A stretch of DNA of 64,000 bases from Saccharomycopsis crataegensis (taxonomy: Eukaryota > Ascomycota > Saccharomycetes > Ascoideales > Saccharomycopsidaceae), in assembly GCF_037102585.1 (NCBI RefSeq), contig NW_027043829.1:496001-560000 (forward strand). The letters are read 5' to 3'. How positions within the stretch are numbered: the first letter of the stretch is position 1; each line of letters starts with the position of its first letter. Made by a program: the position numbers and the translations under genes. The notes beneath the pieces are model-generated. The model did not search any database, was not told where the DNA came from, and worked only from the letters and a program-made list of their open reading frames with translations. Shown here piece by piece: positions 31,572 to 41,130 of the stretch.

Positions 31572-32318
31572 TCATATCAAAGTTTTAAGAGCTAATACTG
31601 TTCCTTCAACAATACCATCGTGTTCAGCGGCGTGTACTCTGGCTTCATATTCCTCCAATGTTTCTCCTTTAATGACACTTAATTCCTTGACAAGTAATGG
31701 CTCACCCTTGTCAACTTCAGGAATTACTTTATGTATCATTATACCGGTCTTATCCACTTCTCCATCCTGGGCAGCCTTCCATGATCTTTCAATGGCATTG
31801 ATCCCTTCGAATTGCCCCGGTAAAGCTGGGTGCAAGTTGATGATAGGGATGTTGTAAGGATGCAAATTTACAAGGAAATCCTTGGACAAAATCAACATCC
31901 ACCCGGCACAAACGATCAAGCCTGGTGATTTGTGTCCTGATGAGAATGGAGTAGCAGCCACTGATTCCTGGGAGGCATATTTGTCTCCGAACAAAATAAT
32001 ATTCAAAAGATCTTGGTTAAACACCTCTCTGGCCTTGGCACGCTGCTTCTTTTTTTCTTCTGGAGAAACGTCGGCTGGAATCGACAGATAGTACGATTTC
32101 AAAGTATGTATTTTTGTAGGGATGTTGGCCTTTGCGGCTCTTTCAAGACCGTAGGCGGTTGGTGAAGATGAAATAACTAATGATATCTTGGCTTTAATAG
32201 TGCCCTCGGCGATAGCATCGATAAGAGCTTGCAAGTTCGAGCCATTTCCGGAAATCAACACGGTTATGTTAGCTAAAGCTTCTGAGGTTGCCATATTAGA
32301 GAATAGTGATAATGACAA
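31572..32318 (-). CDS. ADE8: Phosphoribosylglycinamide formyltransferase
   Basis: Third step of de novo purine synthesis: transfers formyl from 10-formyltetrahydrofolate to GAR. 248 residues (S. cerevisiae: 214). Conserved: ITVLISGNGSNLQALIDA (phosphate-binding loop), AYGLERAAKANIPTKIH, VCAGWMLILSKDFL, the catalytic NLHPALPG (Asn/His) and IHKVIPEVDKGEPL (catalytic Asp). A second Met (32294, MATSEALANI) is an equally good start, since the first eight residues are outside family homology. An insert (about residues 108-135, including GDKYASQESVAATPFSSGHK) sits before the CAGW block. A TGACTCA box lies just upstream. Confidence 0.95.
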   Translation of the reverse strand: MSLSLFSNMATSEALANITVLISGNGSNLQALIDAIAEGTIKAKISLVISSSPTAYGLERAAKANIPTKIHTLKSYYLSIPADVSPEEKKKQRAKAREVFNQDLLNIILFGDKYASQESVAATPFSSGHKSPGLIVCAGWMLILSKDFLVNLHPYNIPIINLHPALPGQFEGINAIERSWKAAQDGEVDKTGIMIHKVIPEVDKGEPLLVKELSVIKGETLEEYEARVHAAEHDGIVEGTVLALKTLI

Positions 32319-33573
32319 TAATAATGAGAGCGATGCCTTCAGTTAGGAAGTGACTCAATATTTCGCTTCATCTAAAAAAATTTCATGAAAAAAAATAAAA
32401 AGTTATGCACATGATTTGTGTAGCTTCTTCTTCGATCAACGATTGATAAAATTCAGGAAACAGTGTTCTTGGGAAATTAGAGACTGAAAGAACCGTTAAG
32501 AATATTCCTTGGTGTGTTTTTCCACTCTGTTGGTCTTTCGAGGCTCCTTCAATTTGAAATGTGTTACCAAATATGCGGTAATGTAATGAGTTTATTTAGC
32601 AAGCTTGACGAAAGTACATCATATATCTAAAGTAGAAGAATTGCTCTTGGTCACAAGCTTTTTGGTATTCCCCGGTGGAAATTCCTGAAAATTCTCCTTT
32701 GATTTCCTAATCTAATGAATGAAAGATATCAAAAGCCGAGCGTTTCCATTTCAGGAAGCCTGCTAAATATTGAAGAAAAAAAAATAAAAAAGAGCTTTCC
32801 TTTTAGCATTTTACTCATAAAGCCTTTTGGTTTGATCTGCCAGAATATTATATTTTTTCAGTTTTTGGTCTAATTCTCGCTAATAATATGTGGTAATCAA
32901 GTTTGTTGCCCTTTGGCATGCCCACTGATCTGTGGGTCTTTGATGGTGATTGCCGAACATCAGATATTTTTCTTGACGCTTTGGACGCACCAAAAAGAAG
33001 AAAACAGAGAGAATAGGGTGGTCGATAATTCTATAAGGTTTCTATATACACAATGCTATCATTTATTATATCGACTGATACATAATATTCAACACAAAAA
33101 CTTATAATCTACGGTGGAAAACACTGTTGATGGTGATGATGGCATTCATTCGCTGCGCATACCACTTCGGCATGCATGGCATTCCTCGTGCTCTCAAAAT
33201 GGAAGTTTATGGATTCAATGGCTTAGGAAAGGCCATAAAAATACCAGCATATTTGAGTGCTTTGGGAATTGAAGGTGAGGAGGGAAAAAAAAAGAAAAAT
33301 AAGGTATAATACATAACATCCTCCCGCCACTTTTTTTCGCTCTTCAGAATTCTCCCGATATTTGTGTGCCTTTTAGTGTGATCAATATTATATCGATATA
33401 CTACACCCTCACAGACCTCCTGTTCATTCTTTACTTCCGTCAAACACAAGGAGATCTAAGACATTCATTCGTTTTAATCAAATAGTCACACATTCAATCA
33501 ATCAATCAATCAAGTTCCCTCACACATCATCAAAAAAACAAAAACAGGAAAAAAACTCCTTGAAAGCTGAATT
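32319..33573. other. Intergenic: divergent upstream region ADE8 / surface-protein gene
   Basis: 1.25 kb. A TGACTCA box lies at 32351-32357 near ADE8. The rest is AT-rich with no convincing gene; small frames at 32913-33107 and 33127-33309 lack features. The last 100 bp (CAATCAATCAAT repeats and A-runs) look like leader of the plus-strand gene. The length suggests complex regulation of that surface protein. Confidence 0.5.
32351..32357. promoter_or_regulatory. Gcn4/Bas1-type TGACTCA box upstream of ADE8
   Basis: TGACTCA lies 33 bp upstream of the longest ADE8 start and 57 bp upstream of the second Met. Purine-pathway genes in S. cerevisiae are activated by Bas1/Bas2 through TGACTC and by Gcn4 through TGACTCA. 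Confidence 0.6.
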
Positions 33574-35199
33574 ATGATCAAAGCCCTTTGTTTGGTGTTA
33601 TTACTCGCCTATTCTCCAGTTTCTGCGGAGAAGCATGATAAGAGATATTATATTAATGCAGCAGATTATGGTGCTACCACTTTGCCTGCGTACCTTACAA
33701 CAGGTACCGATCAGTGGAACAAAGCTACCTTAACCACCATCAATTGGAACACTTGGGATAATACATGGGCTACTGCATCAACCTATGACACCACTCCAAC
33801 TTGGGATACTACTTTAACTACTGCGACGTCTTGGACTTCAACTTCAACTTCATCTTCATCTTCATCTACTACTTCTTCAACTTCAACTTCATCTGCCACT
33901 TCTGATTCTAGCACCAAAAATACCGCTGAATCACAAGAGCAAAATAGCAAGGATTCCCGTAGAGCCAAGATTGTTGTCGGTGTGGTTTGTGGGATTGTTG
34001 GGTTTTTGGGTCTTTTGGCCGCAGTTCTTATGTTCCTTTGTTGGGCTCAAAGAAGAAAAGCCAAGCTCGATGATGAGAAAGATATCACCATCAAAGAGGT
34101 CGCTGGGGTTCCTAATTATTCTAATTCCAGATCCTTAGGTCCTGGTGCTGCTACTGGTGCTATTGGTGCTGGTGTATCTGGTGTAGCTGCCATTGAAGTT
34201 TTGGGTGATGATTACCATGGCAATGATGATATGGAAAGAATTGAAAGTCCAATTAATGATAATGCTAGTACCGTTACCGGAAGCTTTGCTTCTTTGTCTG
34301 AGAAATTGAAAGAAATCCAAGAGCAATACTCTAATGACGGTGATAATATAAGTACTTTCTCTACTCTTGATGGTGGTGATGATGACAGATACGATGATGT
34401 TGTTGGTGGTGCCGCCGATGTGGTAGTTACTGATGCTACAGGTAACAGATTATCACATGCTAGCTCTTCCTCTTCTTCCACTAACGGTTCTGACAGATCA
34501 TCTATCAGCTCATACAGATCTTCTCTCAAGGAAGTGAGCCCTTCACTCAACAATCAAACCATGAGAACCATGTCCCCAAAGCAAACAACCTTTGCTGAAA
34601 ATGTTACTTCCCAAAACTCTTCTGAAGCTCATGAATCTGATGACGAATTATATGGTGACAGAAAGCTTGATTCCTCCACCTCTTCTGATTATGAGGGAAG
34701 ATTCAGTGCTGCTGATGCTGATGCTGTTGCTGCTGCCGTGCCAGCTGCCTCCAATACAGAAAAATTAAGTCCAATGATGCAACCAAGAACCAACTCTGAA
34801 AGTCCTGCAACCATTACTACTACTAGTACTTCTGTCCCAAGTGGTATTGACAGTGATGCAGCCAGTTTTGAACAGGATCAGAACTTCCCTAACAAGTACA
34901 ATAATTTCGCTACTGAATTGTTGACCGCTAAAGCCGGCAAACCAAAGTTGGTGCTATTGAATAACCCAGGACAATCAGTATCTGAGCCATTGGAGCCTGC
35001 TACTGAAGAGGACGAAAGAAAAGAAAGCATTACCACCATAAAGGATGTTTCTGACAGTCCACAATCCAACTTATCCAAGAAGAGGGAATCACAATTTGAT
35101 TTTGAATCTGGTGATGATGATGATGAAGATGAAGATGAAGAAGAACAAGAAAGAGAAAGAAAGCCATCGGAAGCAACTTTCTTTACTGAAACTGTGTGA
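33574..35199 (+). CDS. Putative single-pass cell-surface glycoprotein
   Basis: 541 residues, not recognised as a specific orthologue. Layout: signal peptide (MIKALCLVLLLAYSPVSA), an early Kex2-type dibasic site (HDKR|YY, residue about 24), a Thr/Trp/Ser-rich ectodomain (about 25-125) suited to O-mannosylation, one transmembrane helix (about residues 133-155, VVGVVCGIVGFLGLLAAVLMFLCW) with a GxxxG-type packing pattern, a basic stop-transfer (AQRRKAK), and a long Ser/Asp-rich cytoplasmic tail ending in a Glu/Asp run. This is the architecture of wall sensors and polarity proteins (Mid2/Wsc, Skg6/Tos2, Axl2, Dfi1), but no family domain is diagnostic here. It faces ADE8 across a long shared upstream region. 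Confidence 0.7.
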   Translation: MIKALCLVLLLAYSPVSAEKHDKRYYINAADYGATTLPAYLTTGTDQWNKATLTTINWNTWDNTWATASTYDTTPTWDTTLTTATSWTSTSTSSSSSSTTSSTSTSSATSDSSTKNTAESQEQNSKDSRRAKIVVGVVCGIVGFLGLLAAVLMFLCWAQRRKAKLDDEKDITIKEVAGVPNYSNSRSLGPGAATGAIGAGVSGVAAIEVLGDDYHGNDDMERIESPINDNASTVTGSFASLSEKLKEIQEQYSNDGDNISTFSTLDGGDDDRYDDVVGGAADVVVTDATGNRLSHASSSSSSTNGSDRSSISSYRSSLKEVSPSLNNQTMRTMSPKQTTFAENVTSQNSSEAHESDDELYGDRKLDSSTSSDYEGRFSAADADAVAAAVPAASNTEKLSPMMQPRTNSESPATITTTSTSVPSGIDSDAASFEQDQNFPNKYNNFATELLTAKAGKPKLVLLNNPGQSVSEPLEPATEEDERKESITTIKDVSDSPQSNLSKKRESQFDFESGDDDDEDEDEEEQERERKPSEATFFTETV

Positions 35200-35834
35200 T
35201 CGCATTGCTTTTTCTGATCTAATAATGCCTTCTTTGATAGAGTAAAAGATCTTCTGCTGGTCAGAAGATTGCTCGTTCCTCAGTCGTGTATATTCTCACT
35301 TATGCATTGATTGTCATTACAATTGATATTTTTTTTTGCCTTCTACAACTATTTATTTATTTTTATTTTATATTTTATTTCCATCCTTTAATTCCATCTA
35401 CTTCACTAAACTCTTTTGTTTATGTTGTTTCTATCATTATTTTTTTATTTCTTGCTCTTCTAAAACACTATAATTCTTTAGTATTGTCTTATTATTATAT
35501 CCATTTCTTATATACTTTTATAGCTTCTTTTTTTTTTTCCTACTAATTCCATAATTAATCGTTATTCCTTATCATCTCTTGTTTTATTCTTCAAGTAGCA
35601 TGCTCTAACTAACAATCGAGGGGTCTTCTTGTCATTTTGCCCCATCGGGATGCTCAATTGGCCCGTCCCCACGGTGTAAATCAGGGTACCCTTCACCAGA
35701 AAAAGTGCAAAAATTTACGTTGAAAAATTACAAGAAAAAAAAAATGCCATCCCCAATAGTCAGTCAGGTAATAATATATACATCATATTAGAATATCCCA
35801 CCACACCAAAGAAAAAACCACATAATATTTAAAA
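35200..35834. other. Intergenic: 3' hairpin and TOM22 upstream region
   Basis: Begins with a perfect 8-bp stem-loop (35249-35269) shortly after the surface-protein stop, then a long T/A-rich stretch (about 35320-35570) without genes, then a GC-richer block (about 35615-35700) and the TOM22 leader. Confidence 0.5.
35249..35269 (+). terminator. 3' UTR stem-loop after the surface-protein gene
   Basis: ATCTTCTG and CAGAAGAT flank a 5-base loop (CTGGT), 50 bp after the stop codon. It could be an mRNA 3' structure; yeast termination does not need hairpins, so the role is open. Confidence 0.3.
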
Positions 35835-36332
35835 ATGGTCAAATTAACTCAAGTTGATGACGATGCCTCCGCTGCCGCTGCCGCCACTGAAGCCACCAGT
35901 GCCGCTACCTCCACCACCAGCGAAGAAACTCCAAAGACTGCCGAAGTTGAAGAAAACGACGAAGATTATGAAGACACTTCTGACTCCGACAGTGATGACG
36001 ATGATGAAGAAGAAGACCTTAATGAGGAAACTCTTTATGAAAGAATTGTTGCCTTGAGAGAAATCATCCCTCCAACCCAAAGATCATTCATCAGCGACGC
36101 CGGCAGCAGCATCAAATCTTTTGCTTCTAGCAGTTTCCTCAATGTCGGAAACTTCTTGTGGATTGCCACCTCCAGTGCCTTATTGTTGGCTATCCCAACC
36201 TCCTTGGCTTTGCTATCAGAACACCAATTAGTTGAAATGGAAAACGAAATGAAATTACAACAAGAAAGTGCTAGCGTTCTTGCACCAGGCTCAGAAGGTG
36301 CTTTTGAACAACCTAAAGAAACTAAGGCTTAG
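35835..36332 (+). CDS. TOM22: Mitochondrial outer-membrane import receptor Tom22
   Basis: Central receptor and organiser of the TOM complex. 165 residues (S. cerevisiae: 152): acidic cytosolic N domain with an Asp/Glu/Ser cluster (about 45-65), the conserved ETLYERIVALREIIPP segment, one tail-proximal transmembrane helix (about 107-127, LWIATSSALLLAIPTSLALL) with the characteristic Pro, and a short intermembrane-space tail beginning SEHQLVEME. Match to yeast Tom22 is clear in the last three blocks. The N terminus has an Ala/Thr-rich stretch not in the S. cerevisiae protein. Confidence 0.93.
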   Translation: MVKLTQVDDDASAAAAATEATSAATSTTSEETPKTAEVEENDEDYEDTSDSDSDDDDEEEDLNEETLYERIVALREIIPPTQRSFISDAGSSIKSFASSSFLNVGNFLWIATSSALLLAIPTSLALLSEHQLVEMENEMKLQQESASVLAPGSEGAFEQPKETKA

Positions 36333-36351
36333 AATACTCTCATTTCCTCAC

Positions 36352-36356
<5 letters not shown>

Positions 36357-36399
<43 letters not shown>
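36357..36399. repeat. (TC)n microsatellite in the TOM22 3' region
   Basis: About 21 perfect TC units, 25 bp after the TOM22 stop codon; a polypyrimidine mirror tract that may be length-variable and H-DNA-prone. Confidence 0.92.
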
Positions 36400-36403
<4 letters not shown>

Positions 36404-36718
36404 AGTGTTCTAATTTTTGTTTTGGTTGACCATGCTTGTTTTTATCATTAAATTATTCTTTTTCTTCTTATTATTATTATCATCATTATTTCCCACCATC
36501 CCTCCATCATAATGATTTTGTTATGACAAAATTAATGACTTGTTCTGTATATATTGCGAATATATTGTATCTATCCTAGTTATATTTGGAAATCTTTGTG
36601 TATGTGCAAATGGTCAAGAGAAAGAGCGGAATTCGAATTCAGTCACGTGTATGGGTTTCTCTGGACATGAGCCCCTACAAGAGGTTCATTGGAAAAAATC
36701 ACCAACAAACTGAATGTG

Positions 36719-36727
36719 GATGGCAAA
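36719..36727 (+). promoter_or_regulatory. Rpn4/PACE-like site upstream of RPT6
   Basis: GATGGCAAA lies about 155 bp before the RPT6 ATG. It differs at one position from the S. cerevisiae proteasome element GGTGGCAAA. Confidence 0.4.
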
Positions 36728-36881
36728 TCCAGTTGATAGGTTTCTCAAACAGATTGTTTTGGGACCATCGATATTTTATTCTCATTGTTTTTTTCTTTTC
36801 TTTTTATAAAAGCTTTTCACAATTGATAGAGAAGGTACTGTCGGCGATTCAGACAAATAACAAATATTACATACAACCAGG

Positions 36882-38084
36882 ATGGCAACAGCGACAACTC
36901 ATTATGGTGGTATCAAGCCATTCTTCGTCCAAAAGATCCAAGATACTCAGTTGAAGATCGAGCAAAAGACACACAATTTACGCAGATTGGAGGCCGAAAG
37001 AAACATTCTTAATACGACTGTCAGATCTTTGAAAGATGAATTGAAGTTATTGCAAGAACCAAGCTCGTACGTCGGTGAAGTTGTGAAAGTCATGTCATCT
37101 AACCAAGTTTTGGTAAAGATCCATCCAGAAGGCAAATACGTCGTCAATATCTCTAGCACCATAAATATCAAGGATATCAAGCCATCTTTGAGAGTTTGTC
37201 TTAAATCAGATTCGTACACTTTACATCAAATTTTACCAAATAAAGTCGATCCATTGGTGTCATTAATGATGGTGGAAAAAGTCCCAGATTCCACCTATGA
37301 CATGATTGGTGGTTTGGACAAGCAAATCAAAGAAATCAAAGAAGTTATTGAATTGCCAGTGAAGCATCCGGAATTGTTTGACTCTTTGGGTATCCAACAA
37401 CCAAAAGGTGTGATCTTGTACGGGCCACCAGGAACTGGTAAGACTTTGTTGGCGAGAGCCGTCGCCCATCACACCGAATGTAAATTTATCAGAGTAAGTG
37501 GTTCGGAATTGGTGCAAAAATACATTGGTGAAGGGTCCAGAATGGTTAGAGAGTTATTTATAATGGCCAGAGAACACGCGCCATCCATTATCTTTATGGA
37601 TGAAATCGATTCTATCGGTTCATCAAGAGTCGAAGGCGGTGGCTCAGGGGGTGGTGATTCCGAAGTCCAAAGAACTATGTTGGAATTGCTTAATCAATTG
37701 GATGGGTTTGAATCGTCAAAAAACATCAAGATAATAATGGCCACCAATAGATTGGATATTTTGGATCCAGCGTTGTTGCGTCCTGGTAGAATCGATAGAA
37801 AAATCGAATTCCCTCCACCGACCGTCACTGCCAGAACTGATATTTTGAAAATTCACTCAAGATCAATGAATTTGACCAGGGGAATAAACTTGAGAAAGAT
37901 TGCGGAAAGAATGAATGGTTGTTCTGGTGCTGATGTTAAGGGTGTTTGTACCGAAGCCGGTATGTACGCTCTTAGAGAAAGAAGAATCCATGTTACTCAA
38001 GAAGATTTTGAATTAGCTGTGGCTAAAGTTATGGCAAGACATGATGATAATACTGCCGTCTCATTGGCTAAATTATTCAAGTAG
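36882..38084 (+). CDS. RPT6: 26S proteasome ATPase Rpt6 (Sug1)
   Basis: AAA+ subunit of the 19S base ring that unfolds and translocates substrates. 400 residues (S. cerevisiae: 405), near-colinear: N-terminal coiled coil (about 15-58), OB domain beginning [11 protein letters not shown], Walker A GPPGTGKT (about residue 185), Walker B IIFMDEID, pore loop KYIGEG, the SRH with [11 protein letters not shown], and the C-terminal AKLFK tail that docks into the alpha ring. The N-terminal extension before GGIKPFF is shorter than in S. cerevisiae. The start is the only ATG compatible with the coiled coil. Confidence 0.97.
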   Translation: MATATTHYGGIKPFFVQKIQDTQLKIEQKTHNLRRLEAERNILNTTVRSLKDELKLLQEPSSYVGEVVKVMSSNQVLVKIHPEGKYVVNISSTINIKDIKPSLRVCLKSDSYTLHQILPNKVDPLVSLMMVEKVPDSTYDMIGGLDKQIKEIKEVIELPVKHPELFDSLGIQQPKGVILYGPPGTGKTLLARAVAHHTECKFIRVSGSELVQKYIGEGSRMVRELFIMAREHAPSIIFMDEIDSIGSSRVEGGGSGGGDSEVQRTMLELLNQLDGFESSKNIKIIMATNRLDILDPALLRPGRIDRKIEFPPPTVTARTDILKIHSRSMNLTRGINLRKIAERMNGCSGADVKGVCTEAGMYALRERRIHVTQEDFELAVAKVMARHDDNTAVSLAKLFK

Positions 38085-38286
38085 TTTTTGGTTTTTGTAT
38101 TATTACACTATCACCTTATATTTTTCTTTAGCAATATAGTATTTCTTCATTTTTGATCGCTTTTTTTTGTACTCCGATCATGATCTGTTCGATTGGTGAC
38201 AATCAATCATTCCTGTTTTAATATGATATAAAAAAAGTCAAGGTAATAAAAAAATCGAAGCTGAAATAATAGTTGCAAAAAATTAA

Positions 38287-38400
38287 GGGCCGAGCAGGGA
38301 ATTGAACCCTGGACCTCTCGCATACATGTGTATGTTGTACTCGAGTTTCAACTCGAGTTCGCTACCCAAAGCGAGAATCATACCACTAGACCACGCGGCC
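38287..38400 (-). tRNA. tRNA-Pro(UGG) with a 42-nt intron
   Basis: On the minus strand, 36 nt + 36 nt of mature tRNA flank an intron at 38323-38364, placed after the base 3' of the anticodon. The anticodon loop TTTGGGT gives anticodon TGG. A box (TGGTCTAGTGG) and B box (GGTTCAATTCC) are intact, the acceptor strands GGCCGCG and CTCGGCC pair except at position 6-67, a mismatch that S. cerevisiae tRNA-Pro(UGG) also has. The intron contains an 8-bp perfect inverted repeat (CTCGAGTT / AACTCGAG). The discriminator base is C. Confidence 0.93.
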
Positions 38401-40065
38401 ACTTTGTTTCCAAATGCGCTTCCACACTTTCTTATCCAGTGAATCATTATAAAACCCGCCGCGCTGGTATATACACATTCTTTGTTTCACCTTCTATTTA
38501 CATAATTTGCACGGTTATTTTAGTTATTTCATTATGATAATTAACAGTTTCTCATTAAGAAGCCCATTATCATGATTTTTTTTTTTTTTATTATGTTTTT
38601 TACATATTATTTTTCAATTTATTGTTTACCCTCGATTACTGAACACACTCTATTTGGTTTTATTTGACTATATTTGATTTTTTTAGGATGAGTTTTTACT
38701 TTCTATTTCTATTTCTATTTTATTCTACTTGAACTTGCCATACCATGTCATTGAACAGATCATCTACTCTCTCGCCCTGGATCAACTACCTGACAAAGAT
38801 CATCCTATTATAACCAATAGCTCAGTATCCCTATTTGTTAATATTTGTGTATTCTAAATATAAACTATGTATTTATTACTATATGATAAATTCAATAAGA
38901 ATGCTTTATTTTTTGTTGGTTTTCTATTCATCGTCATTTATTTGCGTTGATTTCCTGGTTTTGTTCTTGTTAATTTTTCTTGAGTTTTGATGGCCATTGG
39001 ATTGGACACAAGAGATTCATATTAGCGGAACCTATCCAGATCATTTAATTTCGCACTTGTATTAAGTATCGTTAGACTAAAAAAATTCCTAGGTGTCTCA
39101 AATCACAGTGCCTTTTTCTTCGATGATTGTTTATGATTATTGTTTTCATTGACGTTTTGCTTGAGGGAAAATTAAATAAAGAGTGGTAGAAACTACTAAT
39201 CAATTTTATTATTCAATATATTTTGGGGAATGTAATCTATATCGCCAGTATTGTTCATCCTTTACTGAATTAATTACTTCTTATCAGATCTATTCTATAA
39301 TTATATCTATCTCCTGATCTCTTATCTTATCCACGATCTCATTCTACCTTATTCCTTATCTCATTCCTTATCTTATAACCAATATTCTATATTAATTATC
39401 TATTTAAAGAGGTACTAAACAGCCTATTCGTTACATATTATTTTAATAAAAAATCAAGTTAATATTACAGGGAAGGTAACAGTATGATATGCAAAGGAAA
39501 GATGTACAACTCGCAAAATCCAATTCAAACCATCAACGGAAATCAGACAAGAGTTGTTACGTATTTATTGTGGATTCCTCTTATCATTCTCTTAAATAAC
39601 TACAAATATTTCTGAATTTCTTGAACCAATTATCAAAGATATCTTTGTACGTGTGGTTTTTGTAAAAATGATGCCATGAACAGTCGCATTATATTATTAA
39701 AGATCAAATATCGGCAACAATATTCAAGATTTAGAATCATTTAAAATTTAATACACCTTCTTATCATTTTTGCCCGAAATTATAGTACTATTAATAATAC
39801 TGCTCAATGATATGAGGAGCCTCTCACAAATATTGTAACTTCAACGTCATTCTTCATCACGGGGGTCCACAAAAAAAAAAAAATAAAATAAAAATAAATG
39901 AACCGATAACATCAAAATCAGGAGAAAGAGGTAAATTCCTATAGATATATTACCATAATTAAACAAACAAAGAAGAACAAGAATTGATCTTCTCGGGATT
40001 CGTGGACCCCTATATTTCAATCAAATATAATATTTATTCTCTTTTCTTGATAAGAGTACCACATA
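38401..40065. other. Gene-poor interval between tRNA-Pro and SYN8
   Basis: 1.66 kb of AT-rich DNA without a protein-coding frame, upstream of both the tRNA (minus) and SYN8 (plus). It holds a solo LTR (39231-39469), which explains part of its length, and near SYN8 an inverted pair GGGGTCCAC / GTGGACCCC. The remaining parts (38401-39225 and 39475-39860) show T-runs only. Confidence 0.6.
39226..39474. mobile_element. Solo LTR (239 bp) with 5-bp target-site duplication
   Basis: The element spans 39231-39469. It begins TGTAAT and ends ATTACA, a 6-bp perfect terminal inverted repeat with the canonical TG...CA ends. It is flanked by an exact 5-bp direct repeat GGGAA (39226-39230 and 39470-39474). 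The interior has the TCTTATC/CATTCC-type pyrimidine-rich stretch often seen in yeast Ty LTRs. No internal coding region or second LTR is present, so it is a remnant left by LTR-LTR recombination. Its position about 0.83 kb upstream of a tRNA gene fits Ty-type targeting. The copia or gypsy family cannot be told from the LTR alone; intact ends and duplication suggest a fairly young insertion. Confidence 0.8.
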
Positions 40066-41130
40066 ATGTCTAATATATCGCATAAACTATCAGAGCTATC
40101 ACTGTTGATCGAGAGATCATATTCTATTCTTGAAGAACGGAAGAGAATGATACAGTTGGATATCAAACCGTCTATAGGGGATGACCAAGAGTTGACGAGT
40201 GGTTTGAACAAAATTGTTAAAAAACTAACGTATTTCGAGGATGATTTGATCGATTTAATCACCAGTAATGGTAAAAAGCTGCAATATCATAATGGATCAA
40301 AAAAGCTTGATACGTACAACAATAGTAATCTAATGGCAACCGTTAATCAGTTAACCATGGATTTCAATAACAGAGTTTCACAGTATGATAAACTTTTGGA
40401 TAATATCGAGTTTTCGTTTGAAAAAGAAGAGATCAACCATGGGCATAACCATGGGGAGAGGATAATAAATATCGATGATTATCGATTCATTAAAAAACAA
40501 TTACCAGAAGTGGCTCCTGTGGTGAAAACTGTGAGGTTTAAGGATAATCTAATTGAAGAAGAACAACCAGCTTCTTCATCAGATCTTCACAAACAACCGT
40601 ATAAGGATGATGATGATGATGATGATGATGATTTGAATATGTTGAATTCGTCGATTGGTTCAGTGCATGTATCAACAGCAACCACTGTATCAGATGCTCA
40701 GGATTTGTCGGCCCATCAACATGATCAGATGAAAGCATCATTATTCCGTCCCTATTCTGACAATAACAATCCATCATCGATATCCAATGATAATAATAAC
40801 AATAACGATGATGATAATGCTAGTACACCATCTAACCATCAAATGCTTATCCAGCAACAACAGAGTTTATTGCAGCAAGACGATGCTTTGGATTCCTTAA
40901 GCCAATCGATCCGCCGCCAGCGAGAAATGGGGCTTTCAATAAACGGCGAATTGGACGACCAAATGGTGATTCTTGATGATCTCGAGGCACAAATGAATAC
41001 CTCTGAGAGACGATTGCATGACGCCAGGAAGAATTTGCATAAAGTTAATGTAAAGATGAAGGAACATGGTCATTGTTTTATCATCACCGTATTGGCGCTT
41101 ATTTTATTTGTTTTGGTTGTTATTTTGTGA
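40066..41130 (+). CDS. SYN8: Endosomal Qc-SNARE Syn8
   Basis: SNARE acting with Pep12 and Vti1 in endosomal fusion. 354 residues (S. cerevisiae: 255). N-terminal helical domain (KLSELSLLIERSYSILEERKRM), a VKTVRFKDN motif also found in S. cerevisiae Syn8, an acidic Asp run (about 186-193) and Asn/His-rich linker, then MLIQQQQSLLQQDDALDSLSQSIRRQ leading into the SNARE motif (about 265-325) with a Gln at the likely zero layer (DDQMVILDDLE), and a C-terminal membrane anchor (FIITVLALILFVLVVIL). The extra length comes from the low-complexity linker. Confidence 0.85.
   Translation: MSNISHKLSELSLLIERSYSILEERKRMIQLDIKPSIGDDQELTSGLNKIVKKLTYFEDDLIDLITSNGKKLQYHNGSKKLDTYNNSNLMATVNQLTMDFNNRVSQYDKLLDNIEFSFEKEEINHGHNHGERIINIDDYRFIKKQLPEVAPVVKTVRFKDNLIEEEQPASSSDLHKQPYKDDDDDDDDDLNMLNSSIGSVHVSTATTVSDAQDLSAHQHDQMKASLFRPYSDNNNPSSISNDNNNNNDDDNASTPSNHQMLIQQQQSLLQQDDALDSLSQSIRRQREMGLSINGELDDQMVILDDLEAQMNTSERRLHDARKNLHKVNVKMKEHGHCFIITVLALILFVLVVIL

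Larger units (their letters stand above)
36333..36881. other. Intergenic: TOM22 3' end and RPT6 promoter
   Basis: Carries a long (TC)n tract, T/A-rich sequence, then an Rpn4-like site about 160 bp before RPT6. A 122-codon open frame from 36586 overlaps the RPT6 start out of phase and is not supported. Confidence 0.5.

Noticed and set aside
32319-33573. Second solo LTR in the ADE8 upstream region
   Set aside because: No TG...CA segment with matching 5-bp flanks was found there.
36586-36954. 122-codon frame overlapping the RPT6 start
   Set aside because: Out of phase with RPT6, low-complexity, and it occupies the RPT6 promoter.
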